The notes beneath the pieces were generated by a model. That model did not search any database. It worked only from the letters and a program-made list of their open reading frames with translations, and had not been told where the DNA came from. Source: Candidatus Thorarchaeota archaeon (GTDB lineage Archaea > Asgardarchaeota > Thorarchaeia > Thorarchaeales > Thorarchaeaceae). From it: 64,000 nucleotides of DNA. The stretch covers positions 1 to 64,000 of the forward strand of contig JACAEL010000026.1 of the NCBI GenBank assembly GCA_013388835.1, read 5' to 3'. The stretch's first letter is position 1; each line of letters opens with the position of its first letter. The position numbers and the translations under genes are program-made. Positions 49,312 through 57,858 of this stretch are shown here, in pieces.

Positions 49312-50619
49312 TCACTTCCGTCTCATTGCTTTGAGGACCTTCTTCAGGTCTGCAATCTTGACCAGTTGTGTCTCCTTTGTCGTCATGTCACGAACGCTGA
49401 CCTCGTCGTTCTCGAGGTCACGCGGACCCACAATGATGACCGAGCATGCCTTCTTTGAGTCCGCCACTTCAAGGAGCTTCTTCAATGGTCGCTCTAGTAG
49501 GTCCACTTCTGCAGTGAATCCGGCTCTGACGAGGTCTGAACGTATTCTCATCGCATATTTCATCATGGGCTGCTTGATGGGCGCAACGTAGGCATCGAGT
49601 TCACTGGTCATGAGTTCTGCCCGCTTCTGTGCGATCACCAGATCAATCATCCTGCTGATTCCGAGCGACATCCCTGTGGCTGGCATCGGTTGGCTTCCAA
49701 GCTTCTCGATGAGGGTGTCATAGCGTCCTCCTCCGAGAATGGAGCCAACATCCGGCTCTCCAGCGTACTTGCCCTCGAACACAGGACCTGTGTAGTAGTC
49801 CAGTCCTCTGGCAAGCGACATGTCGAACAGGATTGACCGGTCAACCCCACACTCGGAGAACACATCAGCCATGAACTGGAGCTCGTCCACTCCCTGTGTG
49901 CCGGTCTCAGAGCCTGCCAACAGAGAGCGAAACTCGCTCAGTACGCTGCTGTCCCCGCGAAGCATAATGGCGTCGAGAAGGAACTGACTACTGTCGCTAC
50001 TGACACCGCGGTCCTTCAGTTCCTCTGTGACTCCATCCTGACCAATCTTATCCAGCTTGTCAATTGCCCTGAAACACTCGTGGGCCAGCTCATCCTTGAC
50101 ACCCGCCTTCTCGACCAGTCCTCGCAACACCTTTCGGTTGTTGATTCTCACTGCATACCCACTACCAAAGACCCTTCTGAGAAACTCGAGTGCCACAAGG
50201 ACGACCTCTGCGTCTGCCGCAGGACTGCTCGCTCCTATGATGTCTGCGTCCGCCTGTGTGAACTCTCTGTAGCGTCCAGCCTGAGGACGGTCGTATCTCC
50301 AAGCCTTCCCGATAGCATATCTCTTGAAGGGCTTCGGCAGCTGCGGATTGGTCGCAACAATCCTCGCCAGTGGGACGGTAAGGTCAAAACGGAGCCCAAC
50401 ATCACGGTCACCCTTGTCCTTGAACTTGAAAGTCTCGGCTTCAACGTCCTCTCCTCCCTTCGCTGCAAGTGTCTCCCATAGTTCCACTACAGGGGAATCA
50501 AGCGGCTCGTATCCAAAGAGCTGAAACACCTCTTCCGCCGTGTTGGCGAGGTATTGGCTCGCTCGCATCTCCGGACCAATCAGATCGCGCATACCCCGGA
50601 CTGTCCTAAGGTCTGTCAG
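49312..50619 (-). CDS. hisS: Histidyl-tRNA synthetase
   Basis: Class II synthetase that charges tRNA-His. Motif 2 (KAWRYDRPQAGRYREFTQAD), HisA (ARGLDYYTG), motif 3 (GGGRYDTLIEKLG, GISRMIDLV) and the C-terminal anticodon domain are all present. The start is interesting. The frame runs to a GTG at 50667, but a strong AGGAGG (50628-50633) lies 8 nt before a CTG at 50619, giving LTDLRTVRGMRD, where archaeal HisRS proteins usually begin a few residues before RGxRD. I use 50619; GTG 50667 (451 residues) is the alternative. Confidence 0.94.
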   Translation of the reverse strand: MTDLRTVRGMRDLIGPEMRASQYLANTAEEVFQLFGYEPLDSPVVELWETLAAKGGEDVEAETFKFKDKGDRDVGLRFDLTVPLARIVATNPQLPKPFKRYAIGKAWRYDRPQAGRYREFTQADADIIGASSPAADAEVVLVALEFLRRVFGSGYAVRINNRKVLRGLVEKAGVKDELAHECFRAIDKLDKIGQDGVTEELKDRGVSSDSSQFLLDAIMLRGDSSVLSEFRSLLAGSETGTQGVDELQFMADVFSECGVDRSILFDMSLARGLDYYTGPVFEGKYAGEPDVGSILGGGRYDTLIEKLGSQPMPATGMSLGISRMIDLVIAQKRAELMTSELDAYVAPIKQPMMKYAMRIRSDLVRAGFTAEVDLLERPLKKLLEVADSKKACSVIIVGPRDLENDEVSVRDMTTKETQLVKIADLKKVLKAMRRK

Positions 50620-50774
50620 CGGGAAAACCTCCTCTGGTATAGGTGAGCCGGCTCTGCTAACGTGCACCTACTGAATGAGTCATAGAACAAGATGAACGAA
50701 TGCACCAGCCTTCATGCCGTCACCATCAGCGATTTCGACTAGGTCGATGTTTAAAGGTTTTGCCTCACTCCGCT

Positions 50775-52109
50775 CTAGAGGTCCGGGAGTGGGATGGCAC
50801 CAGCAAGAATCAGTGAAACGTAGAAGACCAAGCCGACTGCCATAATCAGAGCGTCTTTCGCAACCCGTTCCATAAGTTCACCCTTGTTGTCGGCAAGGTA
50901 GACGTAGAACACCTTGTTCATCACCGAGGTGGCAGTTGCAAGCGTCGCTGCGAGCACAGTCACTGAGAGGGAGATGGTCCCTGCGGAGTAGAGCGGAACA
51001 ACAGCCGCTACAACTGCTCCTGCAGACGCGATTCCACCAATCATTGCGGCGAAAAGGACACCCTGGTCGTTGAAGAGCATCTGAAGGACGAGAGACGTGA
51101 GGGACACTAGGGTGAACAGTGTAGCAAACCTGACAGCTGCACCTAACTCAAAGGGCGAGACGAGTTTCATGTCTATCTCGCCCTCGTGGTGCATCTCCGC
51201 ATACCTTCTCTCCCTCGCCAGTCTGAATAGACCCATGAACACAAGAATGGCCAATGGGACCATGTAGTACTGAAAGACCCGCAGTGTGGGATCGAGCAAC
51301 ACAACGAGAAGCGTGTTTCGCAATACCATGGCCAGATTCGCGAATATGGCCCCCAGTGATATTCGACCCGGGTTGGCGTGCTTGGTCGCAACATGGAACT
51401 CCGCAAGACTTGTGACCGTGGCCTCGCTGTTTGCAAGCCCGCCAAAGAAGCCGAAGAAGTACGGTCCTCGGTTCTTGTACTTCTTCACAAGTATGTAGTT
51501 CGCGAAACTGATGCCAAGCAGAAGCACAATGAGTATGTATGTCTGGAAGACTGGAAATGAGATGCCAAGTATCGAGATGGACTGCGGCATCAGGGGCCAG
51601 AGGAACAGTATGAGTACGGCCAATTCAACGGCACTAATCATCTCCTCCTTCGTTATCACGGCGACTGCAGCTGAGACCTCCTCCTTGAAGCCCAGTACTA
51701 GGAACACCATGAATGAGACGGTCATTGACAGGGTTGCCAGTGGTCCAACCAGCTGCGGGGCTGTCACAGGCTTGTCGAGTCCCACGAGGGCTCCCAGTAT
51801 GAATACCAGTCCGAAAGCTATCGAGGTCGTGAGGCCCTTTCTGGTAGTTCGGAATACCTTGTGCACCACTTGCGTGGACACAAAGATGGCGGAGATGCAT
51901 GCCGCATAGATCATGATTATTGGATTCGCCGACACTGTGAAGGAGTATGCAGCCAGCATGCCGAACAGGCTGTGCAGACCGAACGACCTCACCCCGATTC
52001 CCTCTCCCTCGGTCATTCGCTTCTGGCGCTCTAGCCCTATTAGTGCCCCTACAGCGAAACCTAGGAGGCATCGTATTATCACGTCCGGGCTGGAGAACAC
52101 ACTCTGCAT
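50775..52109 (-). CDS. MgtC/SapB-like membrane protein with DUF4010 domain
   Basis: 444 residues with about 12 membrane segments. The N-terminal MgtC-like domain (about 1-145) begins LLGFAVGALIGLERQKR and contains VRSFGLHSLFGMLA. The rest (about 165-440) fits DUF4010 (GPYFFGFFGGLANSEATVTS). The family is linked to magnesium homeostasis or membrane-potential control, but no transport activity is established for this architecture. The last few codons give GAIPLPDL. Confidence 0.88.
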   Translation of the reverse strand: MQSVFSSPDVIIRCLLGFAVGALIGLERQKRMTEGEGIGVRSFGLHSLFGMLAAYSFTVSANPIIMIYAACISAIFVSTQVVHKVFRTTRKGLTTSIAFGLVFILGALVGLDKPVTAPQLVGPLATLSMTVSFMVFLVLGFKEEVSAAVAVITKEEMISAVELAVLILFLWPLMPQSISILGISFPVFQTYILIVLLLGISFANYILVKKYKNRGPYFFGFFGGLANSEATVTSLAEFHVATKHANPGRISLGAIFANLAMVLRNTLLVVLLDPTLRVFQYYMVPLAILVFMGLFRLARERRYAEMHHEGEIDMKLVSPFELGAAVRFATLFTLVSLTSLVLQMLFNDQGVLFAAMIGGIASAGAVVAAVVPLYSAGTISLSVTVLAATLATATSVMNKVFYVYLADNKGELMERVAKDALIMAVGLVFYVSLILAGAIPLPDL

Positions 52110-52182
52110 ACGGTATCACATTCTGGAAACGTCCATTGTCCTCAACGCCCATTTAGAGATTTTGCTGTTCACAGTGGGACAC

Positions 52183-52216
52183 GAAAAAGAGAAGAGAGCT
52201 GGGCACTAGCCCAGCT
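52183..52216 (-). terminator. Intrinsic-like terminator of the thermosome-rpoK operon
   Basis: On the minus strand, AGCTGGGC-tagt-GCCCAGCT (52197-52216) is a perfect 8-bp stem that includes the rpoK stop codon. It is followed by a CTCTTCTCTTTTTCG tract (52182-52196). Stem plus T tract match a rho-independent-type terminator. Confidence 0.65.
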
Positions 52217-52856
52217 TGGTGTTCTTCAGCAGAATTGAGAGTGGAATGTCAGCATACTCACCTGTTGGTAGAGTTCGCCTGACCGTCATCGGCAGTACTC
52301 CCGCCTTCATTTCCGCCTCTGCAAACCCGAAGAGCTCCCTTGTCTTCCCTTCCATGGGTATGAGCGTTGGAGCGCCCATTGAGACCTGCAAGGCTCGAGC
52401 GCCAATCACCCTGGCCTTCTCATACTTGGTCAGCCACTTGGGACCAATCGGCACTCCCATTGCCTTGTTGTCCGTCTCAATCCCTGACTCTACGGACACC
52501 TTCTCCTCCACCCTTCGGACAACCTCAAGTGGAGGTAGCTTGACCCTCTCGGGCTCTGCTTCGGAGCTCTTCTTCTTCTTCTTCTTGTCAGACGGCTCGT
52601 CCGACACCTTCTCATCCAGAAGGGCCTTTGCTGCCGAGATCATGCCTTCAGCCTTGGCCTGGCTCAGACCTGAGACTGTTTCAGCCAGTACTGCGGCATC
52701 CGCTTCGGCAACCTTGGCTACGGTATCATAACCTGCAGCTGCAAGTTTCTCTGCGGTCTTCTGTCCGACGTTGGGAATCCGAGTGAGGGCGGTAACTGGC
52801 TTCCGCTCTGGTTCTTCATCCTCAACGAAGTCACTTGGGTCGGGTGCATCTGACAT
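52206..52856 (-). CDS. rpoK: RNA polymerase subunit K (Rpb6) with an N-terminal helix-hairpin-helix domain
   Basis: 216 residues, far longer than the usual about 60-110 of archaeal RpoK. Residues 142-216 carry the Rpb6 core: LTKYEKARVIGARALQVS, MGAPTLI, GVLPMTVRRTLPTGEY. Residues about 24-82 form a RadA/Rad51-type helix-hairpin-helix unit (IPNVGQKTAEKLAAAGYDTV). A Lys/Glu-rich linker with KKKKKK at 91-96 joins them. AGGTG lies 9 nt before ATG 52856. It is read after the thermosome gene (38-nt gap). The HhH domain could add DNA contact to the polymerase. Confidence 0.9.
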   Translation of the reverse strand: MSDAPDPSDFVEDEEPERKPVTALTRIPNVGQKTAEKLAAAGYDTVAKVAEADAAVLAETVSGLSQAKAEGMISAAKALLDEKVSDEPSDKKKKKKSSEAEPERVKLPPLEVVRRVEEKVSVESGIETDNKAMGVPIGPKWLTKYEKARVIGARALQVSMGAPTLIPMEGKTRELFGFAEAEMKAGVLPMTVRRTLPTGEYADIPLSILLKNTKLG

Positions 52857-52894
52857 CTGTTGAACACCTGTGTAGACACTACTCTGATTCTGGT

Positions 52895-54544
52895 CTAGTC
52901 TTCGTCATGATCGCCGCCGTCTTCTCCGCTCGGGGGCGCGCCACTCGGGCCCTTGCCGCCCTTGGAGCTGATGACGTCGTCAATCTTGAGAATCATCTGT
53001 GAGGCTTCCGCGGCCGAACGTATGATCTGCCTCTTTACCACCGCAGGCTCGACAACTCTGCTCTTCTTCATGTCTGCGACCTTGCCCTTCTCAATGTCAA
53101 CTCCAAAGGTGAACTTCCCTTCGGTCTGGGCATTTCGCAGAGCGACGAGGATGTCTATCGAGTCCAGTCCGGCGTTCTCCGCAAGTGCTGCAGGAATGGC
53201 CTCAAGACTGTCTGCGAAGGCATTGACTGCATACTGTTCGCGACCCTCGAGGGTTGCGGAGTACTGCCTGAGCCTGTATGCGATGGCCGCCTCAGGGGCA
53301 CCGCCTCCATAGACTATCTGGGGCGTCTGGACAACGTCCTTGACCACGTACAATGCATCGTTGAGTGCGCGGTCGACCTCGTCCGCAATGTGCTCGGTGC
53401 CGCCCCGGACCATGATTGTCACAGCTGAGGTCTTGGGCGTGCCTTCGACGAAGAGCATCTTGTCCTTGCCAACCTGTCGCTCTTCGACGAGCTTTGCGTG
53501 TCCCAGGTCCGCCTTCGTGAGGTTCTGAATCTTGGACACTATGGTGGCTCCGGTCGTCTTGTGCAGTCGCTCAACATCTGACTTCTTGATACGTCTCACT
53601 GCGAGTATTCCGTGCTTGGCCAAGAAGTGTTGAGCCACGTCGTCAATCCCTTTCTGAGCAATGACAACATTGGCTCCAGACTCCACAATTTTGTCAACCA
53701 TCCCCTTCAGCATTCGGGTCTCCTCGTCGAGGAAGCTCTGCATTCCAAGCGGGTCAGTGATCGAGATCTTCGCAGTGAACTCGGTCTTGGTGACCTCAAG
53801 TGGACACTCTAGCAGAGCAATCTTGGCTCCTTCGACGCGCTTCGGCATTCCCGGATGCACGACCTCCTTGTCCAGGACAACGCCCCTTACGAGCTCGGTC
53901 ATGTCTACATTCATGCCTTCCTGCTTCTGGCGTGGGATGCTGTCCATGTCGATCGTCTCGCCGGGCTTGAGGTCCTTTGCAACCGAGAGGACCGCCTCGA
54001 CGACCACGTCTGCCAGATGGTCTCTTGAACCAGAGACGAACTTGCTGCACATCGCCGTCCTTGCAATGTCTTTCAGTATCTTCTTGTACTCGGCGCTGGC
54101 GGCAGGGTCAACCGTCTCCGCTATCTCATCAATGATACTGATGGCCTTCTCCGACGCCTTCCTGTAACCAGTGATGATTGTCGTCGGGTGTATCTTCTGG
54201 TCGAGCAGCTCCTCGGCTCTCTTGAGGAGCTCTCCAGTGAGAACTGTAGCCGTCGTGGTCCCATCGCCCACCTCCATGTCCACAGTCTTGGCCACTTCAA
54301 TGACCATCTTGGCTGCAGGGTGTGCGACGTCCATCTCCTTCAGGATAGTTGCACCATCGTTGCTGACAGTGACATCTCCAAAGGAGTCCACAAGCATCTT
54401 GTCCATGCCTTTTGGTCCAAGAGCTGACTTCACGGCCTCAGCAATCACCGTCGCGGCCATGATGTTGTTTCTCTGAGCATCACGACCACGAGTTCTCTCT
54501 GTGCCTTCCTTGAGCACAATGACGGGTATCTGCTGCTGACTCAT
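52895..54544 (-). CDS. Thermosome subunit (group II chaperonin)
   Basis: 549 residues from ATG 54544, with GGAGGA 7-8 nt upstream; the GTG at 54559 overlaps that site. All the chaperonin motifs are present: [53 protein letters not shown], and [17 protein letters not shown]. It forms 8- or 9-fold double rings that fold cytosolic proteins. The acidic C terminus ([10 protein letters not shown]) replaces the GGM-rich tail of many thermosomes. A TATA-like TTTTATT (54588-54595) lies about 45 nt upstream. Confidence 0.97.
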   Translation of the reverse strand: MSQQQIPVIVLKEGTERTRGRDAQRNNIMAATVIAEAVKSALGPKGMDKMLVDSFGDVTVSNDGATILKEMDVAHPAAKMVIEVAKTVDMEVGDGTTTATVLTGELLKRAEELLDQKIHPTTIITGYRKASEKAISIIDEIAETVDPAASAEYKKILKDIARTAMCSKFVSGSRDHLADVVVEAVLSVAKDLKPGETIDMDSIPRQKQEGMNVDMTELVRGVVLDKEVVHPGMPKRVEGAKIALLECPLEVTKTEFTAKISITDPLGMQSFLDEETRMLKGMVDKIVESGANVVIAQKGIDDVAQHFLAKHGILAVRRIKKSDVERLHKTTGATIVSKIQNLTKADLGHAKLVEERQVGKDKMLFVEGTPKTSAVTIMVRGGTEHIADEVDRALNDALYVVKDVVQTPQIVYGGGAPEAAIAYRLRQYSATLEGREQYAVNAFADSLEAIPAALAENAGLDSIDILVALRNAQTEGKFTFGVDIEKGKVADMKKSRVVEPAVVKRQIIRSAAEASQMILKIDDVISSKGGKGPSGAPPSGEDGGDHDED

Positions 54545-54587
54545 TGTAGTTTCCTCCACCTAGTCCGGAGTCATGCCGAACTAGTCC

Positions 54588-54595
54588 AATAAAAC
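54588..54595 (-). promoter_or_regulatory. TATA box of the thermosome operon
   Basis: GTTTTATT on the minus strand, about 48 nt before ATG 54544. The transcription start would fall near 54565. A second TATA-like stretch (GGTTTTTATCC) lies further upstream near 54685-54696. Confidence 0.5.
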
Positions 54596-54910
54596 TGTGC
54601 ATGGACTTCGGCCTTGTGCATTTAAAGCTTGTCTTCCGCACGCTGTCTTGGACCGTCAGACTGAACCCGCCGCGCCGGCGTGAGGATAAAAACCTTTTCA
54701 GCATGACAATGAACGACTTGGGCTGCGTTGCGAGTAGATGGACTGAAGAGAAAGCCCAGGTGCGTACCGCAGAGTACGTCATCATCTCTTTGTAGCCGGG
54801 CGAAGACCGCAGAGCGGACTGGCAGCGATGTACTTGTTATCATGGCCCATTTCTGCTTGCCGGGACTGCGACGACACCACCTAGAAGTCATCAGTTGGCA
54901 TGCCCAGAGG
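54596..54910. other. Intergenic region with no recognised gene
   Basis: 315 bp upstream of the thermosome promoter. A 30-codon plus-strand frame starting at ATG 54704 is not protein-like enough to report. No RNA was seen. Confidence 0.35.
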
Positions 54911-55828
54911 TCAATCAGAATACGACCTCAGCATGACCACATTGGCCCCGGTCGGTACGCCGATGGCCTTTGCGATGTTTGGACACTTGGCCCTTGTGAT
55001 GTAGAAGCAGTCGGTGCGAAACTCGTCCTGAATCTCCGGAAAGGTCTCTATGTTGGCTTGACCCTTGGACACTGCAAACTCCGAGGCCTTGACCGCATCC
55101 ATGAACTCTTCGCTGACCAAGTCCTTTGGTACGCCATGCGCCCAAGCACCAGAAGACATGACCTCAGCAAGGCTGGGAATCTCCGTGCCGGCGACATCCG
55201 CCTCCGTTGCGTCGTTGATGATCGGTCGGGCCTTTACAACATAGACCACTCGCCACCCCATCTCATTAAACAGCCGCAACAAAGGCACGTCGAATATGAC
55301 CTCTCCTGCGTTGTCAGCAAGATACAGTACCTGACCAGTCTTGCTTCTGAGTCTGTCCCAGAGTCGCTGTGAGTGGTCAGGAACAAAGCCCTCTGCGAGT
55401 ATCCTTGCAAAGTCATCCGCGAGGCACTCCAGCTTCGGCTCATGCGCCGCGGTATTGAAGTCAATCAGATTGCCGACGATGGACGCGGCAAGTGCGTGTC
55501 TCAGTCGCACATATCCGCTCGTGCCGCTGACAATCCTGTCGACCTCAGCGAACGCTCTGCTGGCCGCGTCAGTGCTATTACGCTTTAGCACCTCATAGGG
55601 GTCTTCCGCCGCCGTACTGGCATAGAGCTCGTGATACAGACCGACCGAGAGCGGATGGGGCTTGGTTCGTCGCGCATAACCCTCTGAGACCCGCTTGAAC
55701 GCGAGAGATAGCAGCTCGAACTGTTTCTGTCTGTTGCTGGTGAGGAGTGGAATCATGATGCCTAGGCTGCGTGCTATGCAGACTGAGCACGCCGGAGTGA
55801 GGGGGACCTCCACCGGTTCAGGCTTCAT
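54911..55828 (-). CDS. DUF89 damage-control phosphatase
   Basis: 305 residues. The metal and phosphate motifs are YLADNAGEVIFDVPLL and SKGQANIETF, as in ARMT1/YMR027W-like DUF89 enzymes, which hydrolyse reactive or damaged phosphometabolites. A CxxC at the N terminus (CSVCIARSL) marks the archaeal subgroup. It overlaps the end of rimI by 11 nt on the same strand, so the two are co-translated. The substrate is unknown. Confidence 0.9.
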   Translation of the reverse strand: MKPEPVEVPLTPACSVCIARSLGIMIPLLTSNRQKQFELLSLAFKRVSEGYARRTKPHPLSVGLYHELYASTAAEDPYEVLKRNSTDAASRAFAEVDRIVSGTSGYVRLRHALAASIVGNLIDFNTAAHEPKLECLADDFARILAEGFVPDHSQRLWDRLRSKTGQVLYLADNAGEVIFDVPLLRLFNEMGWRVVYVVKARPIINDATEADVAGTEIPSLAEVMSSGAWAHGVPKDLVSEEFMDAVKASEFAVSKGQANIETFPEIQDEFRTDCFYITRAKCPNIAKAIGVPTGANVVMLRSYSD

Positions 55829-56321
55829 GATAGGGACTCTCCCTGAGTTCTCGGGCGCTTCTGACCATCAGGTATGCGTCTTCACCATCACGGTAGTAGC
55901 CCTTGAGGACACGTCGTATCTGGAATCCGAGATGCTCATACACAAGGATTGCCGCTTCATTCGTCTTCCTGACCTCAAGAAAGAACTCCTGTGCTCCATA
56001 ACTTATCATGCCCTTCATGGCGGCTTCGACCAGAGCTGAGCCGACTCCCTTTCTGCGTTGTCCGGGCAACACAGCCACAGAGACGACATGGCCCTTCTTG
56101 ACCGGTGCAATACCGAAGCTTGACACACCTCTCTCTATGCGGCACATGATGTAGCCAATGATACCGCTTGCGTTCTCGGCCACAAGGAACGCCAAGGGTG
56201 CGTGGTAGTAGAGACCAAGGAAGAACTGGTCTGGGTAGTTTTCTGGTAGACACACGCGGTTGATCTCAACGACAGAAGCCAGGTCCTCCTTTGAGAAGTT
56301 CCGTATTGTGTACTCGCTCAT
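55818..56321 (-). CDS. rimI: N-terminal protein acetyltransferase, RimI/ArdA-like
   Basis: About 167 residues from ATG 56321. The GNAT motif is VAVLPGQRRKGVGSALVEAAM, with VRKTNEAAILVYEHLGF and YYRDGEDAYLM closing the fold, as in archaeal RimI/Ard1. It would acetylate N termini of ribosomal or other proteins co-translationally. A GATAAAAG element near 56367-56374 is a probable TATA box. The downstream DUF89 gene overlaps its end. Confidence 0.9.
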   Translation of the reverse strand: MSEYTIRNFSKEDLASVVEINRVCLPENYPDQFFLGLYYHAPLAFLVAENASGIIGYIMCRIERGVSSFGIAPVKKGHVVSVAVLPGQRRKGVGSALVEAAMKGMISYGAQEFFLEVRKTNEAAILVYEHLGFQIRRVLKGYYRDGEDAYLMVRSARELRESPYHEA

Positions 56322-56617
56322 GGCGACAGTTCCCCGCCGAGATGCGCTGACTCTCAGCAATTCTTGGTTCTTTTATCGGTTTTGTAGCTGACTAGGTCCG
56401 ATATGTCCCCTTCCAAGTACTGACGCAAGAGATGCCATCATCTGCTGACCAGAGGTGTGTAACAGTCGCCCTTCCATGCGCGAGTATCAAGATGCTTCAC
56501 CACGAAAGACAGTCCGGGCGATATGACTTCGCTCGTGCAGGAGGTCAGCTTCTGCCGGTGATGATGAGCATCAATCTCGATAAGCTAATAAAATCAGTGA
56601 CATGAGAAACCACTCCT
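56322..56617. other. Divergent intergenic region
   Basis: Promoters for rimI (minus) and AK6 (plus) must lie here. I see a TATA-like GATAAAAG for rimI near 56367-56374 and AAGCTAATAAAATC near 56580 for AK6, about 25-30 nt from its ATG. No gene was seen. Confidence 0.4.
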
Positions 56618-57193
56618 ATGACCGCGATTCTTATCGGCGGAACCCCGGGCACGGGCAAGTCCGCGGTCGCCAAGATCCTCGGCTCGCTTCTCTCGTGTGA
56701 GGTCGTTTCGCTCACCGACCTCGCAATCAAGAAGGGATGCATAAGTGCACACGATGCAGCGCGGGATACTGACATCCTCGATGAGGACTGCCTTGTTGAG
56801 GTCTTGTGTGACATACTTGATGACAAGCGCCGCAGGCTGATCGTCGAAGGTCACTACATCGACCTTGTACCCTTTGACCGCGTGGACTATGCAATAGTGC
56901 TTCGGACCCATCCAGAGAAGCTCCGCAGCCGTCTGACCGAGCGAGGCTACTCTGAAGCCAAGGTCAAGGAGAACGTCGAGGCGGAAGTCATAGGTGTGTG
57001 CCAGCTGGACGCGCTCGACTCGTTTGGCGAAGACAAGGTAGTAGAGATTGATACAACTGACATGGAACCACACGAAGTTGCGGAGGCGATTGTGCAGGTG
57101 ACGCGGGGCAGGAAGACTCCCCGGCACCGCTACGACTGGATGGAACTCCTTGAGAAGGAGGGGCGGCTCGACGAGTTCTTGCCTCCGGACTGA
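56618..57193 (+). CDS. Adenylate kinase 6 / Fap7-type NMP kinase
   Basis: 191 residues. P-loop GGTPGTGKS is at 7-15, the NMP-binding region IVEGHYIDLVPFDRVDYAIVL and the lid-like RTHPEKLRSRLTERGYSEAKV follow. This is the AK6/hCINAP/Fap7 pattern, implicated in small-subunit ribosome maturation in eukaryotes and archaea. A TATA-like AATAAAAT lies near 56586, about 30 nt from ATG, so the transcript is short-leadered. It is convergent with the membrane protein at 57204. Confidence 0.92.
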   Translation: MTAILIGGTPGTGKSAVAKILGSLLSCEVVSLTDLAIKKGCISAHDAARDTDILDEDCLVEVLCDILDDKRRRLIVEGHYIDLVPFDRVDYAIVLRTHPEKLRSRLTERGYSEAKVKENVEAEVIGVCQLDALDSFGEDKVVEIDTTDMEPHEVAEAIVQVTRGRKTPRHRYDWMELLEKEGRLDEFLPPD

Positions 57194-57203
57194 GAGGCAC
57201 CGT

Positions 57204-57812
57204 TCACTCACGCTCGCGCATTACGACCGCCAGCAGTGTCAGTGCTGCAGCAACTATCATTACCAGTGGGGTGCCCGTGGCATACACGGTCTCCTCGGGC
57301 ACGGCAGCCTGAGCGAAGGAGATGAGGAAATAGACCGTGCCTCCGGACATCGCCATTAGTGCACCTGGAATCAGAGACAGGAAAGTGGCACGAGGGTCTC
57401 TGTATGCCATGCAACCGAGCACGACCATCATGACTCCTGCCACGACTGGGAGGATGAAGAACACATTGCCGGGCTGCTTCTCAAGACAGACTTGGATGAA
57501 TGTGTCGAATCCAACGGATGCACTGTGAACCATAACGGGAAGGAACTCCGTCCACGCCGAGATCACCCCGTTCAGCACGAGGACTATTGCGGGCCACCTG
57601 TATCTCAGTAGTCCCAGTTGCTTCTTGCGAAGTTGCTTCTTGAGTTCCTGCGCCTTCCGAATGCGTTCCTCCTGCTTTGCCCGTTCGATGTCGCGCTCTC
57701 TCTGTGTCAGACCATCGTCGGACTCCTCCTGTTGGTCAGACTCGACCGCCGCCAGTATGGCGTCTCTGACCTTCTCGGGCTCGGGGTCTGTTGCTTTCCG
57801 CTCTTCGTCCAT
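57204..57812 (-). CDS. Uncharacterised membrane protein with charged N-terminal coiled coil
   Basis: 202 residues. The N-terminal about 75 residues are very charged and helical (RERDIERAKQEERIRKAQEL). Four hydrophobic segments follow at about 75-95, 115-137, 140-163 and 175-195. There is no recognised family. The cytosolic coiled coil plus four helices could be a membrane anchor for an assembly. It is read with no clear operon partner. Confidence 0.55.
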   Translation of the reverse strand: MDEERKATDPEPEKVRDAILAAVESDQQEESDDGLTQRERDIERAKQEERIRKAQELKKQLRKKQLGLLRYRWPAIVLVLNGVISAWTEFLPVMVHSASVGFDTFIQVCLEKQPGNVFFILPVVAGVMMVVLGCMAYRDPRATFLSLIPGALMAMSGGTVYFLISFAQAAVPEETVYATGTPLVMIVAAALTLLAVVMRERE

Positions 57813-57858
57813 AGTGGTTCACCAGCGTCTTTACGCCTCGACATATAAGCCTCCGCAT

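Noticed and set aside
54704-54796. 30-codon frame after a TATA-like element upstream of the thermosome
   Set aside because: No family, no ribosome-binding site, and position within a long promoter region makes coding unlikely.
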